Positions 16,033-25,904 of a DNA stretch of 64,000 bases are shown here, in pieces. The notes beneath the pieces were generated by a model, which saw only the letters and a list, made by a program, of their open reading frames with translations, made no database searches and was not told the origin of the DNA. Numbering within the stretch: the stretch's first letter is position 1; each line of letters opens with the position of its first letter. The translations under genes were made by a program, and so were the position numbers. The DNA comes from Pseudoxanthomonas sp. z9. Lineage in GTDB: Bacteria > Pseudomonadota > Gammaproteobacteria > Xanthomonadales > Xanthomonadaceae. Where the stretch lies: positions 1 through 64,000 of the forward strand of contig NZ_VFID01000015.1 of the NCBI RefSeq assembly GCF_006542425.1, read 5' to 3'.

Positions 16033-17637
16033 TCAATTGACGCTGACCGCGCTCCAGGCACGCGCCACCGCGTTGTACTGGGCCGAGCCGGCACCGTACA
16101 GATCGCTGGCCGCGTTGAGCGTGGCGGTGCGGGCTTGCGGATAGGTCGTGTTGGAGGTCATGTACACGGTCAGGGCGCGGTACCAGATGCGCTGGGCGGC
16201 GTCACGGCCGATGCCGGTCACGCCGGTATCGCCATTGCAGACCAGCTGGCTGGCGGTGTAGCTGAAGCCGGCCGGCGAGACCGCGCCTTCCGCCAGCAGG
16301 TAGAAGAAGTGGTTGGCCGGACCGGACGAGTAGTGCGGATCCACGCCGGCGAAGCCCGCCGCCGGATAGCAGTTGTAGGAACGGCCACCGTCCGCATCGC
16401 CGGGGCGGAACATGTAGCGCAGGGCCTTCTTGCCATCCGGATTGCTGCGATAGATCTTCTCGCCGATCAGGTAGTCGCCCGGATCGCTGGCGTTGTTGAT
16501 GTAGTACTCGACCATGGTGCCCATGATGTCCGAGGCCGCCTCGTTGAGACCGCCGGCATCGCCGGAATAGGCCAGGTTGGAGGTGGCTTCGGTCACGCCG
16601 TGGGTCATCTCGTGGCCGGCCACGTCGATCGATACCACCGGGTACCAGGTGGAGGTGCCCAGGCCGTAGGCCATGAACTTGTACGGTGCGCCGTACCAGC
16701 CCGCGTTGCCGCCGGTGGCCGGGCCGCCGCCGCCGCGGAAGGTGACGTTGACGATGCTCTTCACGCCCACGCCGTCATTGAAGATGCCGTTGCGACCGAA
16801 GGTGTTCTTGTAATAGTCCCAGGTCGCGGCCACGCCGAAGTGCGCGTCGGACGCCTCGCTTGCCACCTGCGACTCGGTGTTGTTGCCCCAGTTGTTGTCG
16901 GCATCGGTCATGATCGCGGCCGTGCTGTAGACGCGGCTGATTTCCTTGCCCAGGCCGTCGCGGGTATTGCCGCCGCCGCGGGTGGGATCCACCATCTGGT
17001 AACCGCCGCTGATCGAATTGGTGGTGATGGCCACGTCGCCGAGGAACAGGGTCTGGCCGGTGCCGACCGCCGCCGCGGTATGGATGATGTTCCAGTGATC
17101 CAGCACCTTGCCGCTGTGCGCGTCGACGAAATAGCGCATGTCGGCCTCGCCCTGGCTGTCGGACACGCCCCGTACCCGCACCTCGTAGGCGAGCACCGGC
17201 TGCGCACCGCGCGCATAGATCACCAGGCCCTGGCTGCCGATGTCGTCGATCTGGCCCTTGAAGTCGGCGCCGGCCGAGATTACCGCGGCGTCGGCGTCGA
17301 TGCCGGCCTTGAGTGCCGGGCGACCGTTGCCGCGCAGGGTGAGGCTGGTGGATTTGAGCTTTCCATTCCTGGAGTGAATCACCACGTCGCCGCCGATGAC
17401 GGGCAATCCCTTGTAGCGGCGATCCAGGCGCACGTGCTCCGTGCCGTCACGATCGACGATAACATCGCGGGCGACGAACTCGTCGCCGTCGCTGCTCTTC
17501 AGCGCGGCCGCATGACCGACGGCCAAGCCCTTGGCGCGGCTGGCGGCCGGCGTCTGGTCGGCATTGGCGGCGTAGAGCGGGGAGGTGACGAGGACGGCGG
17601 CGATGGCCGTGGTGATGAGGCTGATCTTCCGTTGCAT
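16033..17637 (-). CDS. M4 family (thermolysin-like) secreted metalloprotease
   Basis: The product has 534 residues. It has a signal peptide (M-Q-R-K-I-S-L-I-T-T-A... L-Y-A-A), then an FTP/PepSY-type propeptide of about 170 residues. The catalytic domain follows with zinc motif H-E-M-T-H near residue 342 and the third ligand in G-G-L-N-E-A-A-S-D. A later D-P-H-Y-S-S-G-P-A-N-H motif carries the catalytic His, and the C-terminal M4 domain ends at residue 534. The propeptide would be removed after export. The ATG at 17637 is preferred because the signal peptide begins there and AGGGG is just upstream. Confidence 0.92.
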   Translation of the reverse strand: MQRKISLITTAIAAVLVTSPLYAANADQTPAASRAKGLAVGHAAALKSSDGDEFVARDVIVDRDGTEHVRLDRRYKGLPVIGGDVVIHSRNGKLKSTSLTLRGNGRPALKAGIDADAAVISAGADFKGQIDDIGSQGLVIYARGAQPVLAYEVRVRGVSDSQGEADMRYFVDAHSGKVLDHWNIIHTAAAVGTGQTLFLGDVAITTNSISGGYQMVDPTRGGGNTRDGLGKEISRVYSTAAIMTDADNNWGNNTESQVASEASDAHFGVAATWDYYKNTFGRNGIFNDGVGVKSIVNVTFRGGGGPATGGNAGWYGAPYKFMAYGLGTSTWYPVVSIDVAGHEMTHGVTEATSNLAYSGDAGGLNEAASDIMGTMVEYYINNASDPGDYLIGEKIYRSNPDGKKALRYMFRPGDADGGRSYNCYPAAGFAGVDPHYSSGPANHFFYLLAEGAVSPAGFSYTASQLVCNGDTGVTGIGRDAAQRIWYRALTVYMTSNTTYPQARTATLNAASDLYGAGSAQYNAVARAWSAVSVN

Positions 17638-17882
17638 TGCTTGCTGACCCCTGTGATGTGTGGATGTGGGTGTTGCGACAGCAGGATTCGGAACAGGATC
17701 GGAAGCGGTGGGGCGCGTTCCATCGCGCGGCAGCGGACACGACCGGCGATGACCCAACGATGTTGTCGCAGGACAATTGGTGTCAATAGAAACCATGTGA
17801 AGAAAGACAGAAAATGACGCTTACCTTTTCCGGATTACGCTTGACATGTCCGTAGTGGCTGACGCCGTATGGAAAACCGGCC

Positions 17883-19190
17883 ATGCGGTGGGGCGTGCGC
17901 GTTCGCATGGCGGCAGCCGATGAACAGGTGGCGCGCGTGAATCACCGGCGGGAGGAGATTCTCATTCTCGGTTCGGGGGCCATTGGCCTCTCGATCGCGC
18001 TGGTGTTGCTGGAAGCCGGCCGCGCGGTCCGCGTGCTCGAAGCGGGCGAGCGTATTGGCGCCGGCGCCTCGCATGGCAACTGCGGCACCATTACCCCCAG
18101 CCATGCGCCACCGCTGGCCGCGCCCGGGGTGGTGAAGCAGGCGTTGCGCTGGATGCTGACGCCGGACGCGCCGCTGTACCTGAAACCGCGCGTGGATCCC
18201 GCCTTATGGCGATGGCTGTTGGACTTCGCCGCGCGTTGCAATCCGCGCGATTGGCAGGACAGCACGCGGGCGCGAGCCGCGCTGCTCGACGATTCACGCG
18301 CGCGGCTGGCGGAATGGGTCGCACGCTACCCGCTGCAATGCGAGTTCCAGGAGGAGGGACTGGACTACGTGTTCCGTGATCCACGCAATTTCGAGCGTTA
18401 TGTGCACGAATGCGAATCGTTGCGGCGCATGGGCATCGCCAGCGAGGTGATCGCAGGCGCCGATTACGAGGCCCGGGAGCCGGCCGTGCGTGAAGGTGTT
18501 GCCGGTGCGATCCGGTTTCCCGGCGACGCGCGCCTGCGACCGGACCGCTACGTCGCCGAACTCGCGCGGGTGGTGCGCGAACGCGGCGGGGAAATCGAAA
18601 TCCGCTGCCGCGTGCTCGGTTTCGAGGATGACCGCGACGGGGTTCGGATCCATACCTCGCAGGGAACGCGGAACGGCCGCGAAGCGGTGTTCGCGCTCGG
18701 CGCGTGGACGCCGGAATTCGCGCGCCGGCTCGGCCTGCGTATTCCGATCCAGCCGGGCAAGGGCTACTCGGTGACCTACAGCCGTCCGGAGCGGGTGCCG
18801 AAGCGGCCGCTGGTGCTGAAGGACCGCTCGGTCTGCGTCACCGTGTGGGACAGCGGCTTCCGCCTCGGCAGCACGATGGAATTTTCCGGCTACGACGACC
18901 GCCTCAACGAAGTCCGGCTGGCCGCGCTGGAGCGCGGCGCGCGCGAGTTCCTGCGTGATCCGGTGGGCGAGGTCGTGCAGGAACGCTGGTGCGGCTGGCG
19001 GCCGATGACCTGGGACGACCTGCCGCTGCTGGGCCGGGTTCCCCGCCACGAACGGCTCTGGCTGGCCGCCGGCCACGGCATGCTCGGCATCAGCATGAGC
19101 GCCGCGACCGGGCAGCTGATGTCCGATCTGATCATCGGCCGGACGCCGGCCATCGATCCCCTTCCTTATCGACCGGAGCGTTTTTCATGA
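17883..19190 (+). CDS. FAD-dependent amino acid oxidoreductase (DadA-like)
   Basis: The product is up to 435 residues. An N-terminal FAD Rossmann motif I-L-G-S-G-A-I-G-L-S is followed by E-A-G-E-R. The C-terminal part has W-C-G-W-R-P-M-T-W-D-D-L-P and L-A-A-G-H-G-M-L-G-I, as in the small (DadA-type) D-amino-acid dehydrogenases and glycine oxidases. It likely deaminates a D-amino acid or imino acid; the substrate is unproven. The start is uncertain: ATGs at 17883 and 17907 and a GTG at 17937, which has AGGTGG just upstream. It overlaps gor by four bases (ATGA). Confidence 0.83.
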   Translation: MRWGVRVRMAAADEQVARVNHRREEILILGSGAIGLSIALVLLEAGRAVRVLEAGERIGAGASHGNCGTITPSHAPPLAAPGVVKQALRWMLTPDAPLYLKPRVDPALWRWLLDFAARCNPRDWQDSTRARAALLDDSRARLAEWVARYPLQCEFQEEGLDYVFRDPRNFERYVHECESLRRMGIASEVIAGADYEAREPAVREGVAGAIRFPGDARLRPDRYVAELARVVRERGGEIEIRCRVLGFEDDRDGVRIHTSQGTRNGREAVFALGAWTPEFARRLGLRIPIQPGKGYSVTYSRPERVPKRPLVLKDRSVCVTVWDSGFRLGSTMEFSGYDDRLNEVRLAALERGAREFLRDPVGEVVQERWCGWRPMTWDDLPLLGRVPRHERLWLAAGHGMLGISMSAATGQLMSDLIIGRTPAIDPLPYRPERFS

Positions 19191-20548
19191 ACCCGCAGAC
19201 CGACTTCGACCTGATCGTGATAGGCGGTGGTTCCGGCGGGCTTGCCGGCGCTTTCCGCGCCGCCGCCCATGGTGCCCGGGTGGCGCTGCTGGAACCGTCG
19301 GATCTGGGCGGCACCTGCGTCAACGTCGGCTGCGTGCCAAAGAAAGCGATGTGGCTGGCCGCCGATACCGCCCAGCGCATCGCGCTGGCCGCGCAACTGG
19401 GATTCAAGCTGGAATCGCAACCGCTCGACTGGCGCGAGTTCATCGTCCATCGCCAGCGCTACATCGCCGGCATCCACACCAGCTACCGCAAGCGGCTGGA
19501 CGAAAGCGGCATCGTCTGGATGCCCTGCCGCGGCCAACTGGTCGACACGCATACCGTCGAGAACAGCGACGGCGCGCGACTGCGGGGCGAGCGCATCCTG
19601 CTCGCGACCGGCGGCCGTCCGCGCCGTCCGCCGGTGCCGGGCGCCGAACTGGGCGGGGTGTCCGACGACTTCTTCCAGCTTTGCGATCCGCCGGCGCGGG
19701 TCGCGCTGATCGGCGGCGGCTACATCGCGGTGGAACTGGGCGGCGTATTGCAGGCGCTGGGCAGCCAGGTGGAACTGTTCGTGCGTGGCCAGCGCCTGCT
19801 GGAGGGATTCGATCACGAACTGGCCGCGGACCTGCTGGAGGACAACCGCCAGCACGGCCTGCGCGCGCACTTCGGCCATACGCTGGCGGAACTGCGGCCG
19901 GCCGGTGACGGCAAGGTGGTGCTGGTCGACGCGAACGGCGAACGCAGCGATTCCTTCGACAAGGTGTTCTTTGCCACCGGCCGGGTGCCCAGCACCGCCA
20001 GCCTTGGCCTGGAGAATGCCGGCGTGGAGGTGGATGCGCGCGGTTACGTGCGGGTCGACGAATGGCAGGACACCACCGTGGCGAACATCCACGCGGTGGG
20101 CGACGTGACCGCCGGCCCGGCGCTGACGCCGGTGGCGATCGCCGCCGCGCGCCGGCTGATGGACCGCCTGTACGGTGGCAAGCCGGAGTCGCGGCTGGAG
20201 TTCCGTGACATCGCCACCGTGGTGTTCTCGCATCCACCCATCGGCAAGGTCGGCCTGACCGAGCAGGAAGCACGCGCGAGCTTCGGCGATGCCGCCGTAC
20301 GGGTCTACCGGGCACGCTTCCGCCCGATGCTGCATGCATTGGCCGACTCGCCGCAGCGCAGCCTGTTCAAACTGGTGTGCGTGGGCGAGGAAGAAAAGGT
20401 GGTCGGCCTGCACCTGCTGGGCGAGGGCGCCGACGAGATCCTGCAGGGCTTCGCGGTGGCGATCCGGCGGGGCATCACCCGGCGGGATCTGGAGGACACC
20501 ATCGCCATCCATCCGACCTCGGCCGAGGAAGTGGTACTGATGCGCTGA
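19187..20548 (+). CDS. gor: glutathione-disulfide reductase
   Basis: The product has 453 residues of the pyridine nucleotide-disulfide oxidoreductase family. It shows an FAD motif G-G-G-S-G-G-L-A, redox-active G-G-T-C-V-N-V-G-C-V-P-K-K, an NAD(P) motif G-G-G-Y-I-A-V-E, and the dimer-interface H-P-T-S-A-E-E with the catalytic His. The C-V-N-V-G-C spacing is that of glutathione reductase, which keeps GSH reduced using NADPH. Translation is coupled to the upstream oxidoreductase by an ATGA overlap, with a GGAG 8 bases before the start. Confidence 0.9.
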   Translation: MNPQTDFDLIVIGGGSGGLAGAFRAAAHGARVALLEPSDLGGTCVNVGCVPKKAMWLAADTAQRIALAAQLGFKLESQPLDWREFIVHRQRYIAGIHTSYRKRLDESGIVWMPCRGQLVDTHTVENSDGARLRGERILLATGGRPRRPPVPGAELGGVSDDFFQLCDPPARVALIGGGYIAVELGGVLQALGSQVELFVRGQRLLEGFDHELAADLLEDNRQHGLRAHFGHTLAELRPAGDGKVVLVDANGERSDSFDKVFFATGRVPSTASLGLENAGVEVDARGYVRVDEWQDTTVANIHAVGDVTAGPALTPVAIAAARRLMDRLYGGKPESRLEFRDIATVVFSHPPIGKVGLTEQEARASFGDAAVRVYRARFRPMLHALADSPQRSLFKLVCVGEEEKVVGLHLLGEGADEILQGFAVAIRRGITRRDLEDTIAIHPTSAEEVVLMR

Positions 20549-20666
20549 GGCGATGGACGGGGCGAGCCGACCGGCGGCGGGCCGTGCCGACGGTTGGGTG
20601 ACGTCCGGCACCTGAGCCTCCCCGTGGCCGGCGCTATGGTGCGCCTGTACAGGCAGGAGAGCCGCC

Positions 20667-22133
20667 ATGCAGCAGGATGTTTCCGTCACCGCCGCCGCGC
20701 CCGTGGATTCCGGCGCCGCGTTGAGGCCCATCGATTCGGGAGAACGCATCGCCGCGCTCGACATCATCCGCGGCTTCGCCCTGATCGGCATCTTCCTGAT
20801 GAACATCGAATGGTTCACCCGCCCGATCAGCGAACTGGGCAGGGGCATCGATCCGTCGCTGCACGGCATCGACTACGCGGTGAGCTGGCTGGTGTACGTG
20901 TTCGTGCAGGGCAAGTTCTGGACCTTGTTCTCATTGCTGTTCGGCATCGGCTTCGCGGTGATGCTTGGACGCGCCGAAACCCGTGGGCGCCCGTTCCTCG
21001 CCCCGTACCTGCGTCGCATCCTGGGCCTGCTGCTGTTCGGCAGCGCGCACTTCGTCCTGGTCTGGACCGGCGACATCCTGCACAACTACGCCATTACCGC
21101 GCTGGCGCTGCTGCTGGTGGTCACCCGCAACTGGAAACTCTGGCTGGGCCTGCTGGTGTCGTTCGCGGCGATGGCGGTGGTGTTGAAGTCCGATGCCGTG
21201 GTCGGGGCGCTGATACTGCTGGTGCTGGTCGGCGTGATGATGTTCTTCCTGCATCGCGGCAGCGTGGCGCGCTACTGGAAGTGGGGCGTGACCCTGTATT
21301 CGCTGATGTTCGTGCTGGGCCTGATCGGCGCCGGCGTTACCGCCGTGTATCCGCAGATCCGCTCACCGGAAACCGCCGAACAGGCGGCCAAGCGCCAGGA
21401 ACGCCTGGCCGAGCGAGCGAAGGAGCGGGTGGAGGAAATCCGCATCGACAGCCGCGGCAGCTATGCCGAGGCGGTCCGTTACCGCGCCGACAAGTTTGCC
21501 GAGGACATGCCGCAGGCGGCCGGATTGAGTTTCATGGCGCTGCCGATGTTCATGATCGGATTCTGGTTCGTCCGTTCCGGCGTGGTGGCACGATTGCGCG
21601 AACACACGGTGCTGTTCCGGCGGCTGGCGGCATGGACCCTGCCGATCGGCATGGCGATCACCCTGCTGAGCGTGTGGCTGGTGCCAAGCTTTCCCGGCGA
21701 TGGCCTGGGCGGGCGCGATCCGACGCGGATGGCCGCGATGTCGCTGTTCCAGATCGGCGCGCTGCTGCTGTGCCTGGGCTACTTCGCCGGCATGATCCTG
21801 CTGCTGGGCACGCGCGCCGCACGCTGGCTGGCGCCGTTGGGCTTCGCGGGCCGGATGGCGCTGACCAACTACATCGGCGCATCGGTGATCAGCACGCTGT
21901 TCTTCTTCGGCTACGGCCTGGGATACTGGGGGCAGTTGTCGCGCCCCGGCCAGATGGCGTTCGTGGCGGTGGTGTTCGCCCTGCAGGTCGCTTTCAGCTG
22001 GCTGTGGCTGCGCCATTTCCGCTATGGCCCGCTGGAATGGGCGTGGCGCGCGTTGACCTATTGGCACCTGCCCCCCATGCGCCGGAAGCCGGATGTCGCG
22101 GCGGCGACGGATGGAACGGTGCATCCGGCCTGA
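20667..22133 (+). CDS. DUF418 domain membrane protein (second copy)
   Basis: The product has 488 residues. It shares its architecture with the 14692-15966 gene: I-A-A-L-D-I-I-R-G-F-A-L-I-G-I-F near the start, V-Q-G-K-F-W-T-L-F-S-L-L-F-G, and G-R-M-A-L-T-N-Y-I-G-A-S near the end. A charged, probably coiled-coil insert (A-K-R-Q-E-R-L-A-E-R-A-K-E-R-V-E) near residue 245 is absent from the first copy. CAGGAGAG precedes the ATG. Confidence 0.9.
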   Translation: MQQDVSVTAAAPVDSGAALRPIDSGERIAALDIIRGFALIGIFLMNIEWFTRPISELGRGIDPSLHGIDYAVSWLVYVFVQGKFWTLFSLLFGIGFAVMLGRAETRGRPFLAPYLRRILGLLLFGSAHFVLVWTGDILHNYAITALALLLVVTRNWKLWLGLLVSFAAMAVVLKSDAVVGALILLVLVGVMMFFLHRGSVARYWKWGVTLYSLMFVLGLIGAGVTAVYPQIRSPETAEQAAKRQERLAERAKERVEEIRIDSRGSYAEAVRYRADKFAEDMPQAAGLSFMALPMFMIGFWFVRSGVVARLREHTVLFRRLAAWTLPIGMAITLLSVWLVPSFPGDGLGGRDPTRMAAMSLFQIGALLLCLGYFAGMILLLGTRAARWLAPLGFAGRMALTNYIGASVISTLFFFGYGLGYWGQLSRPGQMAFVAVVFALQVAFSWLWLRHFRYGPLEWAWRALTYWHLPPMRRKPDVAAATDGTVHPA

Positions 22134-22244
22134 GCCGACCGGCCTGGTCAAATCGCGCCGGGTTTAGAATGCGCGCATGGTTGAGCGCATTTCCCCCCAC
22201 GCGTCACGCCTTCCTCGCTTCCGCGCCGCCGCGCCCGCTCTCCG

Positions 22245-23225
22245 ATGAGCAGGGTCGGGCAGGACGACGAGGCACAGCAGGACGAATCCGCCAGCGCGGT
22301 ACTGGATCCGGAGGCGGCGCCTTCCGGCGCCGCCGCGCCGCGCCCGCTGCTGGGCGGATTCGCACTGGCCGCACTGGGCGCCATCGCCTTTTCCGGCAAG
22401 GCCATCATCGTCAAGCTCGGCTACCGATATGGCGTGGATGCGATCACGCTGCTGGCGCTGCGCATGCTGGTGGCGTTTCCGTTCTTCCTGCTGATGGGAG
22501 CCTGGGCCGCCCGCCGCGCCGAACCATTGGCGCGGGGTGACGGCCTCAGGATCGTCGGCCTGGGGTTCTTCGGCTATTACCTCGCCAGCTTCCTCGACTT
22601 CGCCGGGCTGGCCTACATCACCGCCACCCTGGAGCGGCTGATCCTCTACCTCACCCCGACCCTGGTGCTGGCGATCGGCTTGCTGGTGTTCCGTCGCCGC
22701 GCCAGCCGCGCGCAGCTGGTTGCGTTGGCGATCAGCTATGCAGGCGTGCTGCTGGCATTCGGCCATGATTGGTCGCTGGGTGGCGGCAACATCGCGCTGG
22801 GCAGCCTGCTGGTATTCGGCAGCGCGCTGGCCTATGCAATCTACCTGGTCGGCAGCGGCGAGATGGTGCGCCGGGTCGGGGCGGTGCGCCTGACCGCCTA
22901 TGCCAGCAGCGTGGCCAGCGTGCTGTGCATCGGCCAGTTCCTGCTGCTGCGTCCGCCGGCGGATCTGCTGGCGGTACCGGCGCCGGTGTGGTGGCTTTCG
23001 CTGCTCAACGGCACCGTCTGCACGGTGCTGCCGGTCCTGATGGTGATGATGGCGGTATCGCGCATCGGTTCGGCGCTGGCCGCGCAGATCGGCATGATCG
23101 GCCCGGTCTCGACCATCGTGCTGAGCCTGCTGCTGCTGGGCGAACCGATGGGGCCGTGGCAGGTCGCCGGCACCGTGCTGGTGATGTCCGGCGTGTTCGT
23201 GGTCTCGCGGCAGAAGGCGGCGTGA
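22245..23225 (+). CDS. EamA/DMT-family transporter
   Basis: The product has 326 residues. After a polar, Ala/Gln-rich N-terminus of about 40 residues there are ten membrane helices in two EamA repeats. The pattern G-A-I-A-F-S-G-K-A-I-I-V-K-L-G-Y-R-Y-G-V marks the first repeat and L-L-L-G-E-P-M-G-P-W-Q the last. The substrate is unknown; family members export amino acids, nucleotides or other metabolites. There is no strong ribosome-binding site before the ATG. Confidence 0.85.
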   Translation: MSRVGQDDEAQQDESASAVLDPEAAPSGAAAPRPLLGGFALAALGAIAFSGKAIIVKLGYRYGVDAITLLALRMLVAFPFFLLMGAWAARRAEPLARGDGLRIVGLGFFGYYLASFLDFAGLAYITATLERLILYLTPTLVLAIGLLVFRRRASRAQLVALAISYAGVLLAFGHDWSLGGGNIALGSLLVFGSALAYAIYLVGSGEMVRRVGAVRLTAYASSVASVLCIGQFLLLRPPADLLAVPAPVWWLSLLNGTVCTVLPVLMVMMAVSRIGSALAAQIGMIGPVSTIVLSLLLLGEPMGPWQVAGTVLVMSGVFVVSRQKAA

Positions 23226-23285
23226 GCGCGCGGCGGCTCCGTGGCCTTCATCCTTCCGCCGGACCGGCGCGGGCACAATGAACCC

Positions 23286-24713
23286 ATGAACGCCCCCGGT
23301 CCGCAAACACCCGACATCGCCCTGCGGCCGCTGCTGTGGCTGGTGGCGGCGGGGGTGTTCATGCAGATGCTGGACAGCACCATCGTCAATACCGCGTTGC
23401 CGGCAATGGCGCGGGATCTCGCGCAGTCGCCGCTGCGCATGCAGGCCGTGGTGGTCGCCTACGCGCTGACCGTGGCGATGCTGATTCCGGCATCGGGCTG
23501 GCTGGCGGATCATTTCGGCACCAAGCGGATATTCATCGCCGCGGTGACCCTGTTCACCCTGGGCTCGCTGACCTGCGCGTTCTCGCAGAACCTGCCGCAA
23601 CTGGTGGCCTCGCGCGTGCTGCAGGGCATTGGCGGGGCGATGTTGCTGCCGGTGGGACGATTGGCGGTGCTGCGCGCGGTGCCGCGCAAGGATTTCCTGG
23701 CGGCAATGAGCTTCGTCACCGTGCCGGGCCTGATCGGGCCACTGATCGGCCCCACGCTCGGCGGCTGGCTGGTGGAAGTCGCCTCCTGGCACTGGATCTT
23801 CCTGATCAACCTGCCACTGGGTGTGCTGGGCACCGTGGCGGCGCTGCGCTGGATGCCGGACCTGCGTGGCCCGCGGGTGCGTTTCGACGCGCTCGGCTAC
23901 GTGCTGCTGGCCTTCGGCATGGTGGCGGTGTCGCTGTCGCTGGACAGCCTGTCCGACCACGCCGGGAGCCGCGGCGCGATGGTGGTGCTGCTGGTGTTCG
24001 GACTGGCCGGGCTGGTGGCCTACTGGCTGCACGCCGCGCGCGCACCGCGGCCACTGTTCCCGCTGGCGCTGTTCCGGGTGCCGAGCTTCAGCATCGGCCT
24101 GCTGGGCAACCTGTTCTCGCGCATGGGCAGCAGCGGCATGCCGTTCCTGATTCCGTTGATGCTGCAGGTCGGCCTGGGCTTTTCGCCGATGTCGGCGGGC
24201 ATGCTGATGATCCCGGCCGCGCTGGCCGGCATGTTCTCCAAGCGCATCGTGGTGCCGCTGGTGCAGCGGTTGGGCTATCGCAAGGTGCTGGTCGGCAATA
24301 CCGTGCTGGTGGGGCTGGCGATGGCCAGCTTCGCGTTGATATCGGCCGAACAGCCGCTGTGGCTGCACCTGCTGCACTTCGCCATCTTCGGCGCGGTGAA
24401 CTCGCTGCAGTTCACCGCCATGAATACCCTGGCCCTGCGTGATCTCGACGGCGATCTGGCCAGCAGCGGCAACAGCCTGCTGTCGATGACGATGATGCTG
24501 GCCATGAGCATCGGCGTTGCGCTGGCGGGCAGCCTGCTGGGCGTGTTCGGCAACATCGTCCTGCATCCGCTGCAGGGCCAGGCGCTGTCGGCGTTCCGCT
24601 GGACCTTCGTCTGCGTGGGCCTGATCACCATGGCGTCGGCGGCGATTTTCGCGCAACTGCAGCCGACCCACCGCATCCCGCCGTCCAGCGTGAAGCGCGC
24701 CGATCCGGGCTGA
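23286..24713 (+). CDS. MFS transporter, DHA2 (14-helix) drug efflux family
   Basis: The product has 475 residues and about 14 membrane helices. Motif D1 for DHA2 transporters is visible as L-D-S-T-I-V-N-T-A-L-P, motif A as G-W-L-A-D-H-F-G-T-K-R, and motif C in the G-P-L-I-G-P-T-L-G-G region. It is similar in layout to MdtD-type exporters. The start at 23286 was chosen because it gives M-N-A-P-G just before the first helix. It converges with the ybdK-like gene with 6 bases between stops and no room for a terminator. Confidence 0.88.
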   Translation: MNAPGPQTPDIALRPLLWLVAAGVFMQMLDSTIVNTALPAMARDLAQSPLRMQAVVVAYALTVAMLIPASGWLADHFGTKRIFIAAVTLFTLGSLTCAFSQNLPQLVASRVLQGIGGAMLLPVGRLAVLRAVPRKDFLAAMSFVTVPGLIGPLIGPTLGGWLVEVASWHWIFLINLPLGVLGTVAALRWMPDLRGPRVRFDALGYVLLAFGMVAVSLSLDSLSDHAGSRGAMVVLLVFGLAGLVAYWLHAARAPRPLFPLALFRVPSFSIGLLGNLFSRMGSSGMPFLIPLMLQVGLGFSPMSAGMLMIPAALAGMFSKRIVVPLVQRLGYRKVLVGNTVLVGLAMASFALISAEQPLWLHLLHFAIFGAVNSLQFTAMNTLALRDLDGDLASSGNSLLSMTMMLAMSIGVALAGSLLGVFGNIVLHPLQGQALSAFRWTFVCVGLITMASAAIFAQLQPTHRIPPSSVKRADPG

Positions 24714-24719
24714 GTCTTC

Positions 24720-25856
24720 CTAGTCCTCCGGCGCCACCGGCACGCTGGCGTCGGCAAGCCAGTCCACGACCGCCTGCAGCGCGTCCAGGCGGCCTTCGCC
24801 GGCATTGCGGCGCTCGCGGTAGATCGCCAGCTGCCGGTGCGCGCTGGTCCCGTGCTGGAGCGTCTTCCACAGTTGTTCGAAAGCTGCGCCGGCCTCCAGC
24901 GCAACGATGTCCTCTTCCAATACCTGCTGCAGATTGCGGAGCATCTCGCGCACCGGCACCAATCGGCCGCTGGCCAGATCGATCAGGCCAGCGTCGTAAC
25001 CGTGGCGCTGCGCCCGCCACAGGTTCTCCGCGACGATCGCCTGCACGCCGGCGTCCAGGCCGGCATGCCGCTCCGGATGGTGTTCCAGATGACGGACCAG
25101 GCAACGGAACAGCTGCGCCAGCGCCAGCGCGTCATCGGCATCGGTGCAGCAATCCGGTACCCGCAACTCGAGGGTGGGAAAGCGCAGGGAGGGGCGGATC
25201 GCCCACCACAGGAAACTGGCGTCCTCGATGGTGCCGGACTGCACCATCCGCGCCACGTAGCGATCATAGGCGGCCTGGTTGGCGAACAGCGGCGGCAGGC
25301 CGGTGCGCGGGATTTCCTGGTAGGCGGTCTGCCGGTAGCCCATCAACCCGGTCGGATGGCCCATCCAGAACGGCGAAGAGGTGCTGATCGCCAGCAGCAG
25401 TGGCATGAACGGTTGCAGGCGCCGCAGCAGGTCGATGCGTGCGGAGGTATCGGCTGGCTGCACGTGCACGTGCAGGCCGCAGACCAGGTTGCGATGGCCC
25501 AGCATCTGCAACTGTTCCATCACCCGATCGTAGTGAGGTTTGTCGGTGCTGCGCTGATCGCGCCATAGGCCCATCGGATGCGTGCCTGCGGCGAGGATGG
25601 CCAGGCCATGCTCCGCCGCGACGGCGCCAACCGTGCGGCGCAGGTGGTGAAGGTCGCGTCGTGCCTCGCGTGGATCGTGGTGGACGTTGGTCTGCACCTC
25701 CACCTGGGTCTGCAGCAGTTCGCTGCCCACCCGATCGCCCAGCGCTTCGTGGCACCGCTCAAAGAACGCCCGCGGCATGTGCCGCAGGCGCCGACGATTG
25801 CGGCGGACCAGGAAGTATTCCTCTTCGAGCCCGAATGTGTAGGGATGTGCCGCCAA
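24720..25856 (-). CDS. carboxylate-amine ligase, YbdK family (glutamate-cysteine ligase type 2)
   Basis: The product has 378 residues. It begins Y-T-F-G-L-E-E-E-Y-F-L-V, the glutamate/ATP-binding signature of the GCS2 family, followed by E-L-L-Q-T-Q-V-E-V-Q-T, H-V-H-V and R-F-P-T-L-E-L-R-V-P-D. YbdK enzymes have weak gamma-glutamylcysteine ligase activity and their natural substrate is uncertain. It lies downstream of the S9 peptidase on the same strand, but the hairpin at about 25860 separates the two transcripts. Confidence 0.87.
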   Translation of the reverse strand: MAAHPYTFGLEEEYFLVRRNRRRLRHMPRAFFERCHEALGDRVGSELLQTQVEVQTNVHHDPREARRDLHHLRRTVGAVAAEHGLAILAAGTHPMGLWRDQRSTDKPHYDRVMEQLQMLGHRNLVCGLHVHVQPADTSARIDLLRRLQPFMPLLLAISTSSPFWMGHPTGLMGYRQTAYQEIPRTGLPPLFANQAAYDRYVARMVQSGTIEDASFLWWAIRPSLRFPTLELRVPDCCTDADDALALAQLFRCLVRHLEHHPERHAGLDAGVQAIVAENLWRAQRHGYDAGLIDLASGRLVPVREMLRNLQQVLEEDIVALEAGAAFEQLWKTLQHGTSAHRQLAIYRERRNAGEGRLDALQAVVDWLADASVPVAPED

Positions 25857-25857
25857 A

Positions 25858-25893
25858 AAGAAAACGCCCTGCCGGAGTGACAGGGCGTTATCG
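25858..25893 (-). terminator. terminator after the S9 peptidase gene
   Basis: A nine-base stem (25863-25871 with 25881-25889) is followed, in the reverse-strand sense, by an A-rich top-strand run that gives a U-tract. It ends the S9 transcript just before the ybdK-like start. Confidence 0.75.
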
Positions 25894-25904
25894 CATCGCT
25901 GAAG

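Noticed and set aside
22164-24671. 835-codon reverse-strand open frame opposite the EamA and MFS transporter genes
   Set aside because: Its product is rich in His/Gln/Arg with no domain, the pattern of antisense reading of GC-rich genes; the forward genes have clear families.
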